NCBI GenBank assembly: GCA_022495005.1
Contig: JAGYXB010000458.1
Location: 310,001-374,000 of the forward strand
Source of the DNA: Rhyacophila brunnea
Taxonomy: Eukaryota; Arthropoda; Insecta; Trichoptera; Rhyacophilidae
DNA: 64,000 bases
Reading direction: 5' to 3'
Made by a program: the position numbers and the translations under genes
The notes under the pieces: generated by a model
What the model was told of the DNA's origin: nothing
What the model saw: only the letters and a program-made list of their open reading frames with translations
Databases searched by the model: none
Shown here: piece by piece, positions 12,710 to 24,430 of the stretch
Layout of the letters: every line of letters begins with the position of its first letter
Position numbering within the stretch: position 1 is the stretch's first letter

Positions 12710-13087
12710 CGGTACTGTGATGGCAAACGGTTATAACTGCTGTTTACACAATTTTACAGGAGAGCAAAAACAAAGTTTTTAAATCAGTCTGACAAGAGTT
12801 AGTTAGATATTTTGTATCAAAATAAGCGGAATCAGCATCCCAATACAAACCTCAAATCATGTCTTTTAAAAAAAAATAAGTTTTATTTAGCTTGTATTTT
12901 AAGCCATATCAACTTTTTTTCACGTCAGATGCAGATATCTTTTAACGTTACTTTGTGACCAATAAAGTTGCAGCTCTATTATTTTGCCACATCTAAGAAT
13001 GTACAATTTTGAAACATATTATGGAAGAAAACTAAAAAAAGTGAAAAAAAAAAACAACAGTTATAACCGTCTGCCATCACAGTACCG
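12710..13087. mobile_element. MITE with ~36-bp terminal inverted repeats
   Basis: The 378-bp element begins CGGTACTGTGATGGCAAACG and ends with the inverse of CGGTACTGTGATGGCAGACG. The match continues through TTATAACTG and on to about 36 bp with two or three mismatches. There is no coding capacity and no clear target duplication. Confidence 0.75.
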
Positions 13088-13572
13088 ACTGAAAATGAAA
13101 TAATATATTATACTTACGTACCTACACCTTAAATTAAATATCACATCACTATAATACCATGCTAAGTAAAAAGATGGTGTTTTTGGTCTTAGTGAAATGA
13201 GAACCTAATTTTAAACTACATTTTCTATTATATTAATTATGTAAAATTATCAGGTTATTTTGACATAATCTCTAGACAGACATTGTCTTCTTACTTAGTA
13301 GGGTAGTATAGATGGGGACTGTTTTTTGCTCAATTTGATATAAAGTTGTATAATTTATTTTAATGTGTATGTTAATCATGTTTAGTTGGGAATTGTACAA
13401 TTAGTACCTATCAACTTGTCCTCATTTTTAATATGACGCATTTAAGATGGGTTTATCATTATGCTACATTTATTTATTGTAATCTCTCAAGATCATCTCA
13501 ATAACTCACTCTTGAATCGTGATCACACCTTCCGATTAATGAAAAATGATCTCTCTTAGATCAAAATATATG

Positions 13573-13817
13573 TGTCGCTAGATTTCAAAATCAGCCCAGT
13601 CCATAATGGATGAATAGGAGAAAAACAGCTTTTTGTTTTTCAAGTACACAGTCACTAGGGTGAAAGTTTATATTATTTCGATTATAGGATATTTAAAATT
13701 GATAAGTTCCACATTTCGATAATGCAGAAATGTAAGAATGCAGTAGTTATTCAGCAATTTACAAAAAAGTCAAAAATACCTTAAGGTGGACTTGGCTGAT
13801 TTTGAAATCTAGCGATA
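13573..13817. mobile_element. TGTCGCTAG MITE, copy 1
   Basis: 245 bp with terminal inverted repeats of about 30 bp (TGTCGCTAGATTTCAAAATC and onward). A second copy of 246 bp lies at 57302-57547, and the two are similar throughout. Non-coding DNA transposon derivative, superfamily not assigned. Confidence 0.8.
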
Positions 13818-14084
13818 TATAATATGTTCAATTTCACATAATTTAGTTACGATCGGAACCGATTTTATTGGCCTAACGTGATTTGCAACTGACCGTCACT
13901 GTTATTAAATTGATAGACTTTCTAATATTATAATGCCATTTTATATTTGAATATTTATTCACTTCAATTTATCATTTGCTCACACCATTACACTGATTTT
14001 ATTTTTTCAATTTATTAAACGGTTGTCTAGCTTCTTATACCAGAGCTTTCAGTTTTAATTTCCGATAAGGTCACAATTTATTAT

Positions 14085-14632
14085 TGGTCGCGCTTTTAGT
14101 TGTGGACTGTAATTTGAAGATACTGGTTGGTGGATTACAGATCTAGGGGGGTTTAAGAAGATGCTAGGCACTGACCTTTTAGGTTGAGAGGGCTAGCGCG
14201 CGCTGGTGCCGGTTCGGTGTTCACGCACTCCCGCACTGGTAACGGATGGTTAAACTCTCACGGTTTTACTTTGGTTTTGGGATTAATGATCATGAAAATT
14301 TCAGGATGGATCATAGATGCGTCGTTCGCTCAAACCTTTTCGGATTTTGCGTAACGAAGGTCGAACAGATGTGTTTTGTCTGAGTCACTCTGTGGTTAAC
14401 GACAGCTTAGCTGCAACAAGGATACACGTTTTGGCTGAATCACACTGTAATTAGCAACGGCTAAGCTTTAACAAGCCTAGGCGCGCCCGCTGTCTAGATG
14501 TAACTGAATGTAACTTGCAATCACGATCGATTCATGACCCGTAACTGCTAAATTGCCTGGTCTTGTGACAATAATTGGGTATTTTAGGTTAGTGGGAAGA
14601 AAAGATGAATGCGACCATAATTGGCCCAACCA
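14085..14632. repeat. Solo LTR, copy 2
   Basis: 548 bp, TGGTCGCGC...GGCCCAACCA, homologous along most of its length to 1816-2279 ('gcgctgg.gccggttcggtg', 'gattgcctggtctt.tgaca'). Flanks are ATTAT and ATTAA, an imperfect 5-bp target duplication. It carries about 80 bp not present in copy 1. Confidence 0.75.
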
Positions 14633-14639
14633 ATTAAGT

Positions 14640-16270
14640 TATTTTTATATTGTCGTTTTATCAATAATTTTTTGCTACTGTTTTTGTAACTTAAAAAACT
14701 GCTGTAATATTTAAAAAATATATCCTATAATTTATGCAAGATTAGTTATTATTTATTAGTTAGTTTATTGAAAATAGTTTTGCAAATTTATTGTGATTTA
14801 TTTACACGCGAAAATACAGTAGGTTTGACGTCAGGGTGTAAATAAAACGAGTAGGTATCAATATTCAAGATTATTCCTTCAGCGTTATTTGATCCCATAT
14901 GAACAACCCGTCGAGTGAGTTATTACCAAAATGCCACGGAAAACCTCTACTCTCATGCCTTATGTGTTGTAACACGTTATACAAAATACGTATAATTATT
15001 TTCCAATAAATCTTCCGATCGTCGAAGCAGCGGCTTTGTTCCACGCAAAAGCTAAGGGGGTAAGTTATATTTAATAGTAGCTAATTAGCGGAGTTTGGAC
15101 AAGGGAACGTGTCGAAGTTATGTTTTTCTTATGAAATCTCCGCGCTAGCGACAGATGGGGTTGGAAACAAGAAAGTAATTTATATGAAAATCATGGAAAT
15201 TTACCCTTAAAGAAAATCACCGTTGCAATACTGCTTCAACTTATAATTCAACAAATTTATTGAGTAGGTACCTGTGTTATAATTTAAACCTACGTTTTGT
15301 AATACAAAATTCTTCCTACCAAAACTTTTAAAAGAGTACATACTAAATCATTAAAATATAAAACCTATTTTTTATTAGACTTATTTCTATCAAGTATCTA
15401 GTGCTCAGGTGAGATGTTAAAATCTTGTATATAGCCAAATGTCATAAGTCCATCAGCTAACTACACATTTGAATCAGACTCTTCTTAGTTTTACCTGAAA
15501 TGGACTATCTTATGTTCATAAAACCTGTGGGTATGTGATAACCTGAAAAAATCTTTAAAAAGTTTACCCAAGGCCCACTATATATTCAAATCTTGGCATG
15601 AAACTGTGCATTTTGAGTGTAGGGCTAGTTATCGCGTACACTTTTAATACAATACGGCAAACTTTTCATACAAAATGACGACTATTGGATATTAAAAAAT
15701 ATTAGTAATTTGTCAATTAATTTGAAAAAATATATGCATTAGGAGGAGCGAGTTGTCACTGCAGTGTAAACAGTCAGTACAAGAGTTATGTTACTAGTCC
15801 GAGGTCTGAGGCTCGGTTGATAAGATGTCTTAAGTGATGTGATAAGTCTGATTGACACGAATATTACTGATTGGACTGAGATTAAGATTGATACTTATAA
15901 TAATCCATCAACTATAACCCGCTATTTATATACCTGAATATTCGGTTTACTGCGAGTCATTGTTGATGAAGTTTGCAATTAGGAAATCTTCTGACCTCTA
16001 CATTATTGCAACTTCGAGCGTTTCCATTGAAGAATGTCACAAGTCTAGAATATTCTGACTGTAGATGCGACAAGTATTCGATAGTTAAATGACTTGCTAA
16101 TTCTTACGTTGTTTAAATAATTCTGACGGTATATTTAGCTAATCGGTTGATGATGATAATAATGATTTAAACAGTATTTATCTTTTTGCTCCTAATGCTA
16201 TCTTTTCTTGATTATTTTTTACTATGACGTATCCTGAAATATAAAATAAAAAAATAGCTTATAAAAATCC
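14640..16270. other. Intergenic, nothing recognised
   Basis: No gene, inverted-repeat element or tRNA-like block was identified. Confidence 0.4.
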
Positions 16271-16274
16271 TCCA

Positions 16275-16395
16275 AATCATCATCATCAGCCTGAATCTAA
16301 CCACTGATGGATGAAGGCCCCTCCAAGCTTAGTCCACTTTAATCGGTCCTGTGCGTTGCGTTGCCACGTACTTCCGCAGAACTTCATCATTTCAT
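16275..16395 (-). pseudogene. LINE 3' end fragment
   Basis: On the minus strand this reads as a decayed polymerase tail ending in a run of ATG/GAT triplets (the 'catcatcatcatcagcct' block on the plus strand), preceded by 'GGCCTTCATCCATCAGTGG'. This arrangement is typical of the 3' end of insect RTE-like LINEs. Only about 120 bp remain. Confidence 0.55.
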
Positions 16396-16399
16396 TCAT

Positions 16400-17540
16400 T
16401 GCAAGAAGTAAATACTTATATTATATAACAACGTATCTCTTCTGATATGCATTATTATAGTAATGTTTACAAAACTATATTATCATTCTAAAAATATCTG
16501 CTATAGGTATTTCATTTTTATTTTAAGATAAAAACATTTTAAATCATCAAACAAAATGATTCCTAAAATAATTTAATTCAAATATTATGATTTGGCGTAT
16601 TTAACGAAAACTTTATTACTGGTAATATAATAAAAATGCCTACCGCTTTTCCGGGATGATTTTAGATTTGACTTTAATAAAAAAAAATGTAAAAAACACA
16701 TTTCTTTAAAATTAAAGTGGGAAGAAGCTTTGTCTAATAACATTTATTCAGTTTTTATCTTTTTGGAAAAAAAGTAATGAAAAGAATGAGCTAGCAGTTT
16801 CAACTTTTAAATACTTTCTTTGAAAACGGCAAGTGGAAAAGTAATTAATGCCTTTGATAACAAACTTAAAACTTAAAAAGTTATTTCGAAGATACTGAGG
16901 ATAAGAAGACGAATGTAAATAAATATCAGGTGGAAAGTTTATTCCAGTACAAAATAAACATGACAGGCAAAAAGCCAAGATATACTTTGTCAAACATTTT
17001 TAAAACAAAATTTTATTCTCGGCGATGTTTTTTTTATTTATTTTTTTCTGCAAAAAAAATATTACTGCAGCGCCAGAGTGCAAAGTTTCAGCGCAATTAC
17101 AAAAGTTTAATTTTTGAAAAAGAAGTTCCGCTTCATTAAACTCGGAATCTAGAAAGCCGATATATCAAACTTGGAAAGTTATTTTTCCTCTTGGTGACTG
17201 TTTTTGGCGTGGGATACAAAAAAAACCTTATCTTGAAGCATAACACCGAAATGAAATAAACAACATCCTAACTAGTCCTACTTATAATATGTATCGAGAA
17301 ATTATATTTTGAATATTTTCAAAATAAAATAAAAACATACTCTGTGGTCACAATACTTAAGCTTTTTTCGATATAAATAAAAATGATTTAATGTTACACG
17401 TCATAATAATATTCTATTTTACTTTTTTTTATAAAGTACGAGATAACTTATCAAACCACCGTGACGAGGGATTAAATTGCTTCTTAAATGCTAACTTTGC
17501 ATCAAATTTGAAAAAGATTCTACAGAATGTGTAAAGGAAA
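16400..17540. other. Intergenic, nothing recognised
   Basis: Two overlapping short frames on opposite strands (16748-16993, 16930-17139) have no support. No gene is seen. Confidence 0.4.
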
Positions 17541-17542
17541 GT

Positions 17543-17790
17543 ACAATGTAATTATTTTCTTTTATAGTGTTAACTGTCAAGTCATGGTGGAACTGCATTT
17601 TATTATTTGATTTATTATTTGTAATTAAATGAAACACAATTTTATAATACTGTACCGGTTTCGTCTTCTTCTTTTTTCGAAGAGGACGAAATCAGTACAG
17701 AATTTAATTAAAAAGTGGAATAAGTATTATAAATATGTGTTTCATTTAATTAAAAATAATAAATCAAATAATACAATGTAATTATTTTCA
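17543..17790. repeat. Short inverted-repeat element between direct repeats
   Basis: Two arms of about 40 bp, 'ttattatttgatttattatt' (from 17600) and its inverse (ending near 17776), enclose a second small palindrome, 'ttcgtcttcttc/gaagaggacgaa'. The block lies between copies of an approximately 18-bp direct repeat, TACAATGTAATTATTTTC (17543 and 17774). The direct repeats look like a long target duplication or a local duplication. Element type is unknown. Confidence 0.55.
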
Positions 17791-18299
17791 TTGTTAATGC
17801 CTAAGACCACAAATATTTTCTTCATACTTGTCACATCATTGCAGATTTGCAACCGTGTTTATCGATACATAGGTGTTATTCCAAAAATTAGCCAAAATAG
17901 ATCTAGTCGTGTGAATCTTAGATGATTAAAAATGTTTCTATATTTAAAATTACCCATAAAATAGTATATTAATAATAAAGTTAATGAGTTAATCGAACGT
18001 ACACTTATATATAAATATAATCTTATTTTTAATGTTTTGGGTAGATACGTATTGATATTTATTTAGAACACTTGATTATGTCGTGTTATTGTCTTTAAAA
18101 TGTATTTATTTATAAAATTAGTTATCAATTAGTTTTGATCACAATATATAATATTTAATATTGTTTTTACGACACATATTTTGCTCACTTGGTAGGTCTT
18201 TTCAAGTATAGGCACCGAAAATTACATTAACATTATTTTGATAACTCATTTTATAAATTATCAACTTCGATTCTAAAAAGATTATATTAATTATGATCC

Positions 18300-18490
18300 T
18301 CCACAGAGTGAAGGTTTCACTAACGGATTTTTGTCCCTACTATTAACGGACGTTAGCCATTTGCTCTACATATTAGGTACATACTCTTGGTCCAAATACA
18401 AATTGAAAAAAACAGCATGTATTTTTTCCGGACCCGAGATATGAACTCAGGAGCTACGAAATTACGCTGAATCCCTTGAATAAATATGTT
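18300..18490 (-). repeat. SINE-like remnant
   Basis: Reverse-oriented block with 'cacagagtg' near its 3' side, 'cttggtccaaatacaaattg' and a B-box-like region 'cgagatatgaactcagg'. It resembles a decayed inverse copy of the SINE family at 48230-48480, which has 'ctctgtggag' and 'ggacc..ataggttgagcaa'. Confidence 0.4.
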
Positions 18491-19734
18491 AAATTTAATC
18501 CTTCATATTCTGTTGCTTGATGTCCCTGATTGCATACTCGCTTACATTCATCAGCCACCATTTTTTTTATATTATAACCCTACGTTTAGTATTTTTTTAA
18601 ATGTTTTAAGTTATTTCTTCATTCGCTTTTTCTAATTGTATTACCTTACTTGCAAAAAATAAATCTATTTCCAGTCCTCAAAATGCTTGGCGATGTTTTT
18701 GACTGCCTTACTCAAAATAAACATTAATGGAGGTAACTAACTTTGATACCAAAAGTCCTACATATTTCTTTAGCCAACGGGTTATCCCCAAATTAACTGA
18801 TCTGTAATATTAAGTATACTTCGAGGTTGCTAATCCAAACGTGTTTAAGGCTTGTCAATTATTTTGTAATATTACAGATCGATTTTAAATACTTACGAAT
18901 TATATTAGACATATATTATACCCTACAAAAATATATTTGTAACTGCGTAACGAAATAACTCATACTGACATACTGAAGATGATAATACCTAACCCCATAC
19001 ATAGCAAGCTCGAAATTAATTATGACGGCTATTTTGGGTTTGAGTCTTAGCTGGAAAACAATAACATAAACATGAATATAATTTATAATTTAATTAATAT
19101 TCAAAACTGAATATTCACAAGTTTCATATTTGGTAATTATTATTATTGTTTTCGTTAAAAAAAATCATTACGCGCAGGCTTCATTTTAAAATTACAACGA
19201 TTATTGACAGATTTTTAAAAAACCTAAATACCATAGACAATGATAATAATATTATGGTTAATATTTAGGTCAATAGAATAGTGATAAAATCTCTCGCCGG
19301 GATAGCGAAAGACGTGTGTCCGATATTCCCACCTGATTCTTTGATTTAAAACTTTGTGTGTTTTTTTTTAATTACTAATTATTATGAATCTAAATAATTC
19401 CTTTTATTAAGTTTCCTCTTCTTTTCTTTTTCGCGTCTCTCGAGGATGAAAATCACAACTGTGTTCAGATGGATCAGTCTATCCAAATACTGCATCTATT
19501 GTATAACTGAATGAATTGAAAGACTCTTAAAGAATTGTATTTATCAAATAGGGGGCATCCCTTTAGCGCTTCGACCCTCCATGGTTCTACTTTGAAAGAA
19601 CTTCTTTAAAGTTTTATTATCTCAATTCATCGAGTTTCCCAGAAACTTGAAGTGCGGAAAGAACTTATGTGGAGACTTTCCTCATTTGATATGCACCTAT
19701 ATAATGAGAGATAAAATAATAATGATATATCTAT
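18491..19734. other. Intergenic; small inverted repeat
   Basis: Contains an inverted pair 'ctgatctgtaatatta' / 'taatattacagatcga' at about 18799-18880. Nothing else was recognised. Confidence 0.35.
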
Positions 19735-19880
19735 TAATCATCATCAACCGAGGCTAATCAACTGTTGGATGAAAAAGTTTTTTCAGATCTAACTTGATAA
19801 GTTCGTCGACCCATCGAGTTTTAGGATGATCTTGTGGTCATTTTTTGTCTCTTGGGTACCTACCACTGCGTATCCGGAAA
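19735..19880 (-). pseudogene. LINE C-terminal fragment
   Basis: Minus-strand translation contains 'PKTRWVDELIKLDL' followed by the terminal 'HPTVD' and an ATGATGATG-like end, matching the GRPKTRWxDDI C-terminal pattern of insect LINEs. A MITE (19911-20114) lies immediately upstream of it on that strand. Confidence 0.6.
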
Positions 19881-19910
19881 TTTGTACGTAAACAGTTCAC
19901 CGCAGGATAC

Positions 19911-20114
19911 TAATTATTCGTGCGCCGCAGTAAATGTTACATGACTTCATGTAACATTTAATCAAATGACGAGTTCTTCGTTGAACATTTCACCGTAGAG
20001 TATATTTTTGTACGTATGCTACAGCATGTGGCAAATTTCATTAAATGTGCAATATTCATTTGATAAAATGTTATACGAACTCATGTTTCACGTACTGTGG
20101 CGCACGAATAAGTG
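19911..20114. mobile_element. Small MITE
   Basis: About 200 bp with inverted ends TTATTCGTGCGCC / GGCGCACGAATAA. The similarity continues inward with 'gcagtaaatgttacatga' facing 'tcatgtttcacgtactg'. It sits beside the LINE fragment at 19735-19880. Confidence 0.65.
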
Positions 20115-20119
20115 TCCCA

Positions 20120-22290
20120 CGATGAACTGCATACGTACAATTTACATGTAACCCTACCACTCTGTGATTACATTTTTACAGCGATAAGCCATTCACAGAG
20201 TGACATATCTTACTTATTTTCATTTCATCTACTTGGTGACCTATCACGTGAACTTTCTTATTCATTAATTTATTTTATACTACCTATATCTGCATTATGC
20301 TATACTTGTAACTTTCCAAAGCAGGTTTTGCTACACACTCTTTTTTATTTCTCCGATAACTATTAATTAAGGGTCAATGTTTCATGTCATATCTATATTA
20401 CAACATCGCATATTTGTTAAAATTTTTCACTTTAGTACAATTGAAAGTCAATTTTTAAGTTACTATTTTTGCAAAAAATGCGCTTTATTTTAGTTATATT
20501 CTATAGACATTTGTTTTCCGTATCAGAGTCATCAAGATCTTGGCATTGCATCTGACCTATCTACGTATTTTTTCCAACTTTCACACCATGTAAATCAGAA
20601 CGCTGCCATCATTGGTGTGACCTGCCACCGGTGTTGTATCCCTCACAACCATATTAGAAATCAGGTTCATCCTTATAATTATATTATGTAATGCCAACAG
20701 TAACTGTGTTCATCTAAATTGTTTCGGCCATTGAAATATTCCACTTGCGTAAGGTTAGCTTTCGTGGACATTTTTATTTATATTCTCAGAATAAGGTCTA
20801 TTTAGCTTATTCGGTGTACTACCATTTACTTTAATTTTGTGGTATTTACTCTTCTTAATACATTGTTTTTTTTTTAAATAATCAGTTGATTCCATTACTT
20901 ACATATTTATTTGCTTTTTATCTTGTTGAGAACGTTTTGTATTAACATTTTGTAATGTTGACTATCATTCAAAATTATTAAAATTGAATTACAATTTGAA
21001 TCATGCATGCATAATTTATAAGCATCTGAGGCTATTAGTTTCAAAATTGCTAACCTTTATATTCCATGATTCTGAGATAATCGCAAAAATCGTCAAGGAT
21101 ATTATTTATATTACATATTATTTAGGACTACAAAATAGGATATTTTAATGTTTGCAAACATAAGCAAATGATTATTAAAAGCAAGCTTTGAAGTCATTTA
21201 ATTTAATAGAATCATATTTTAACTAGTTTAAAGTTAATCATAAAACATAAAAAATGTCGGCTGATGAATATAAATGACTTTGCAAATAACCTCCTAGTTC
21301 TGAATTCGATATTATTTTAAGAATATTATGCATATTATGGAAAAGTACTTACAGAATTTGAATCAAGAAAAATATCAAAAAAATAAGAATGGAGGTTGCC
21401 GACTCTGAAACCAATAGCCTTATTTGTTATAATACCTATTATCACTTTATAAGTACATATTTCTAAAAAATAAATACACAAAAACCATAATAATATGAAT
21501 ATCTAATAGAATATGTATAATAATATAAGCATTTTATCATAACTTTGTAAGGACCTACTTTTTCCCGCGGTTAGATTGAAAAATGTATTATCACAGCCCC
21601 TAGATTATTTTTGTGAAAAACGTCAAAATACATAGAGACGGCAGGTCTTTCATTGGTGAAGCTAATCAATCATCAGAGATGTCGCCGAAAGAATTTGGTG
21701 GCTTACTTTTGGCTCTCGACATCGGCGTATAGGTACTCTTGAACAGTGCCGCGCATAATAAATGAGGTTAGGCATAATATTTTAATCAGTGAGTAATAGA
21801 AATCATAAAAAAATACACATTTATTATTTGCATACCCCATATAAATTTTGTTTTTTTTAGACTAGTTATAATATTTTTTTATGATTGCATCGTATTTATT
21901 TTTTTATGGCAATAATTATTAAAATAACTATTTGGTGAAACTTTGGGAAGAAACAAGAAGGTTGGCTAGCGGCAAAGATTCATTAGGACACTGAATGAAG
22001 TCATAACATACATCAATTATTAGCAGAACAATATATTATTCAGAAACGATACAATTTATTGCATTGATTTCTTTTTTTAAACTGTTTTTAATTTTCTATT
22101 AAATTATTTTAGACTCGACCTGACAAAAATAATAAATTTTAAAACCGTAGCAAAATCTGAAAATCAAAAACTTTTTAATACTAAAGCAACTAAAATCCAT
22201 TTGGCATATATTTCTTCGTATTACACAATCTCTGGCAGTGCGGAACACCATTGATCACCTACATGATTTTTATTCCACGAAATTTTATGA
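20120..22290. other. Intergenic, nothing recognised
   Basis: Long AT-rich stretch without a supported gene or complete repeat. Confidence 0.35.
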
Positions 22291-22293
22291 TAC

Positions 22294-22759
22294 ATGTAGC
22301 TGTCAGTATATTATTGATCAAATATCTATTTTTTTTTCCAGCGACTCATATAACGGTAAACAAGTTTACTGTTTAGCTGGGTCAACAGATTGATTGGCGA
22401 TATGAAATACGGTATCGCAATGGAAAATTAGTCTCATATTCCATTCCCATAGTATCATATTATAAATAAAATTCACTGCTACTCGTATTTAAACCGCTGA
22501 CTCGTTCAATATAATTATGTACTGGAATATAATGTTTAGGTTTTACTTTAGACTGTATAAATTACGAATACTGATTTATCAAAATGTCACTCGAATCTAA
22601 GTACCTGGCTCGTAACTATCTCAGTACGTAATATGTACTGTCATTGTATTTATACTATCGTACCGATCATTACACTGTAAATAAAACTCGCTCCTGCATA
22701 CATCTTCGACTTCTTCATCATCATCCTCAATACCATAACCCACACATCGAACACTACAG
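22294..22759 (+). repeat. LTR of a decayed retrotransposon
   Basis: Begins TGTAGCTG and runs to 'cgaacactaca'. It is homologous to the inverted insertion at 56047-56592. The shared 3' part includes 'aacccacacatcgaacac', 'ctcgtaactatctcag' and 'cttcttcatcatcatcctca'. It is directly followed by a primer-binding-like sequence, so this is the 5' LTR of a plus-oriented element whose body is not recognisable. Confidence 0.7.
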
Positions 22760-22775
22760 TGGTGACCCCGACGTG
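22760..22775 (+). other. Putative tRNA primer-binding site
   Basis: TGGTGACCCCGACGTG directly follows the LTR. Sequences of this form (TGG plus a tRNA 3'-end complement) prime reverse transcription in LTR retrotransposons. The tRNA partner cannot be named from this sequence. Confidence 0.6.
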
Positions 22776-24000
22776 CTTTCGACCTCGACCTCTCCATCAT
22801 CAGAAGGACAACACAACATACATATTATTATACCGAATCATATAGCTGGATAAATCAGAGATGAGGAACACCCGTTTGTTTACAGACCCGCTGCGAATGT
22901 ACACGATGTATGCATTATTTAGAATACATCAGTCTCTTGTGTGAGAACTGAGTTATCTATATCATTGAGAGTTCCATTAAATCCGTCTTACCACTGAAAA
23001 CATCTGAAATTATAGGGCATACTTTTCATTTTTGATACCACTAACTTGCCGGGTATTTCCACCGGGCTAGTTAGTCTCCAGTCCCGTCGTTTTCTAATTA
23101 CTTTGGTCATCAACCTCAAATCTTTATCGGCTGTAACCATTGCCCACTGAAGAAAGAAGCCGATACATTACACGACTGGTCTTACTTTTCGCCTCTCCCG
23201 TTGTCTATGAATGAGTTGTCATTGTCTATAGAGTGCTCATACTGACGCATCTTCACGCGTGCACTTGTCGGAGTATACTTAGTTTCGGATTTCTTTCAGA
23301 TTATTTTAACGTATCTTGGAGACCTTGGAGTTCATCTGATTTAGTGGTTATGTGTTATTAATAATTGGAAGTGACGATCAAAGAAAGTAAACTTCTTCTG
23401 TGTATAATAATATCATAATACACTAGGACGTTTGTCAATGTGTCAGTCGATTCTAAACGACAATAACTAATACCTCATTTATACTCTTCAGTCATTATAG
23501 AATACCAAACTCTGCTTGCAAGTACGTTATCAATACATAGTATGATAGTGGACCACTCGTTGCTCATTGCGTATGGTCAGGCTTTATAAATCTAAAGATG
23601 GCGGTGCTGTAACACATAACCCGCCTGACTGACCACTTTTCCGGAATTATATAATATGCATGATCAATCCACCATAGTCCTTGCATTTTAATATTTAAGT
23701 AACATAATCTTTACTTACTAAAAACCATCAAACACCTCGATATCAAAATGTAATTTTATTTGCATATCAGTAATAAAACGACTAATATTTTTACTAACAT
23801 AATTTTGTGTTGTTTCTTATAGTAATGACTACGTATGTACTATGTCTTTAATATTATGTAGACATTATATACTTCACGAAGAGGTTTCTTAATATTTTTT
23901 TACGAAAATTGAAGATCTGTATTTTTAGTTCAATAATATTTACATTGGGCCACCTTACAAGCGAATGAATAAATGTATACGCCCTTCTATAAATAGTAAT
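22776..24000. other. Possible retrotransposon leader, no coding seen
   Basis: Downstream of the primer-binding site no gag or pol motif could be read in any frame. The region around 23040-23340 is less AT-rich and could be old element sequence, but I cannot support that. Confidence 0.3.
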
Positions 24001-24005
24001 TACAT

Positions 24006-24430
24006 TACAACATTTTTATTAGGTCTTATTCTTGTTTGTCCAGTGGTTTTTATTTAGTACAAATCTTGCAATCGATTTTTAACTAACTTTCCGACTAGTT
24101 AGACATTTGAAACTTTTATAATAATATATCAGAACACGATGCCAATGCATTCTTTTAATACTTTTAGCCATCTTTAAGTAGAATTGAATTCATTTCCAGT
24201 TAATTCTATTGGTTGCTAAGGGTCTGGGGTCCAAGCAACTAAATTATTAATATATACGTGCGTTACTATAGAAATCAAAATGAAATGTCAAAATAACATT
24301 TCAGTATTTCTATCAAATACAATTTTTTTTGATCGTTGAAGCTAGTCAAGCCAAGTTTATATGATTCAACAGAAAATTTAAAAACGTTGTATTTAAAAAG
24401 TTCTTTTTATCTTGTAATTATTTTTTATTA
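24006..24430 (+). repeat. Dispersed repeat R1
   Basis: R1 copy starting 'acaacatttttattaggtct', then 'attcttgtttgtcc', the pair 'ggttgctaaggg...' and 'atatatacgtgcgttacta', and ending 'aaaaagttctttttatcttg'. Less complete than the copy at 28664-29140. No coding capacity. Confidence 0.75.
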
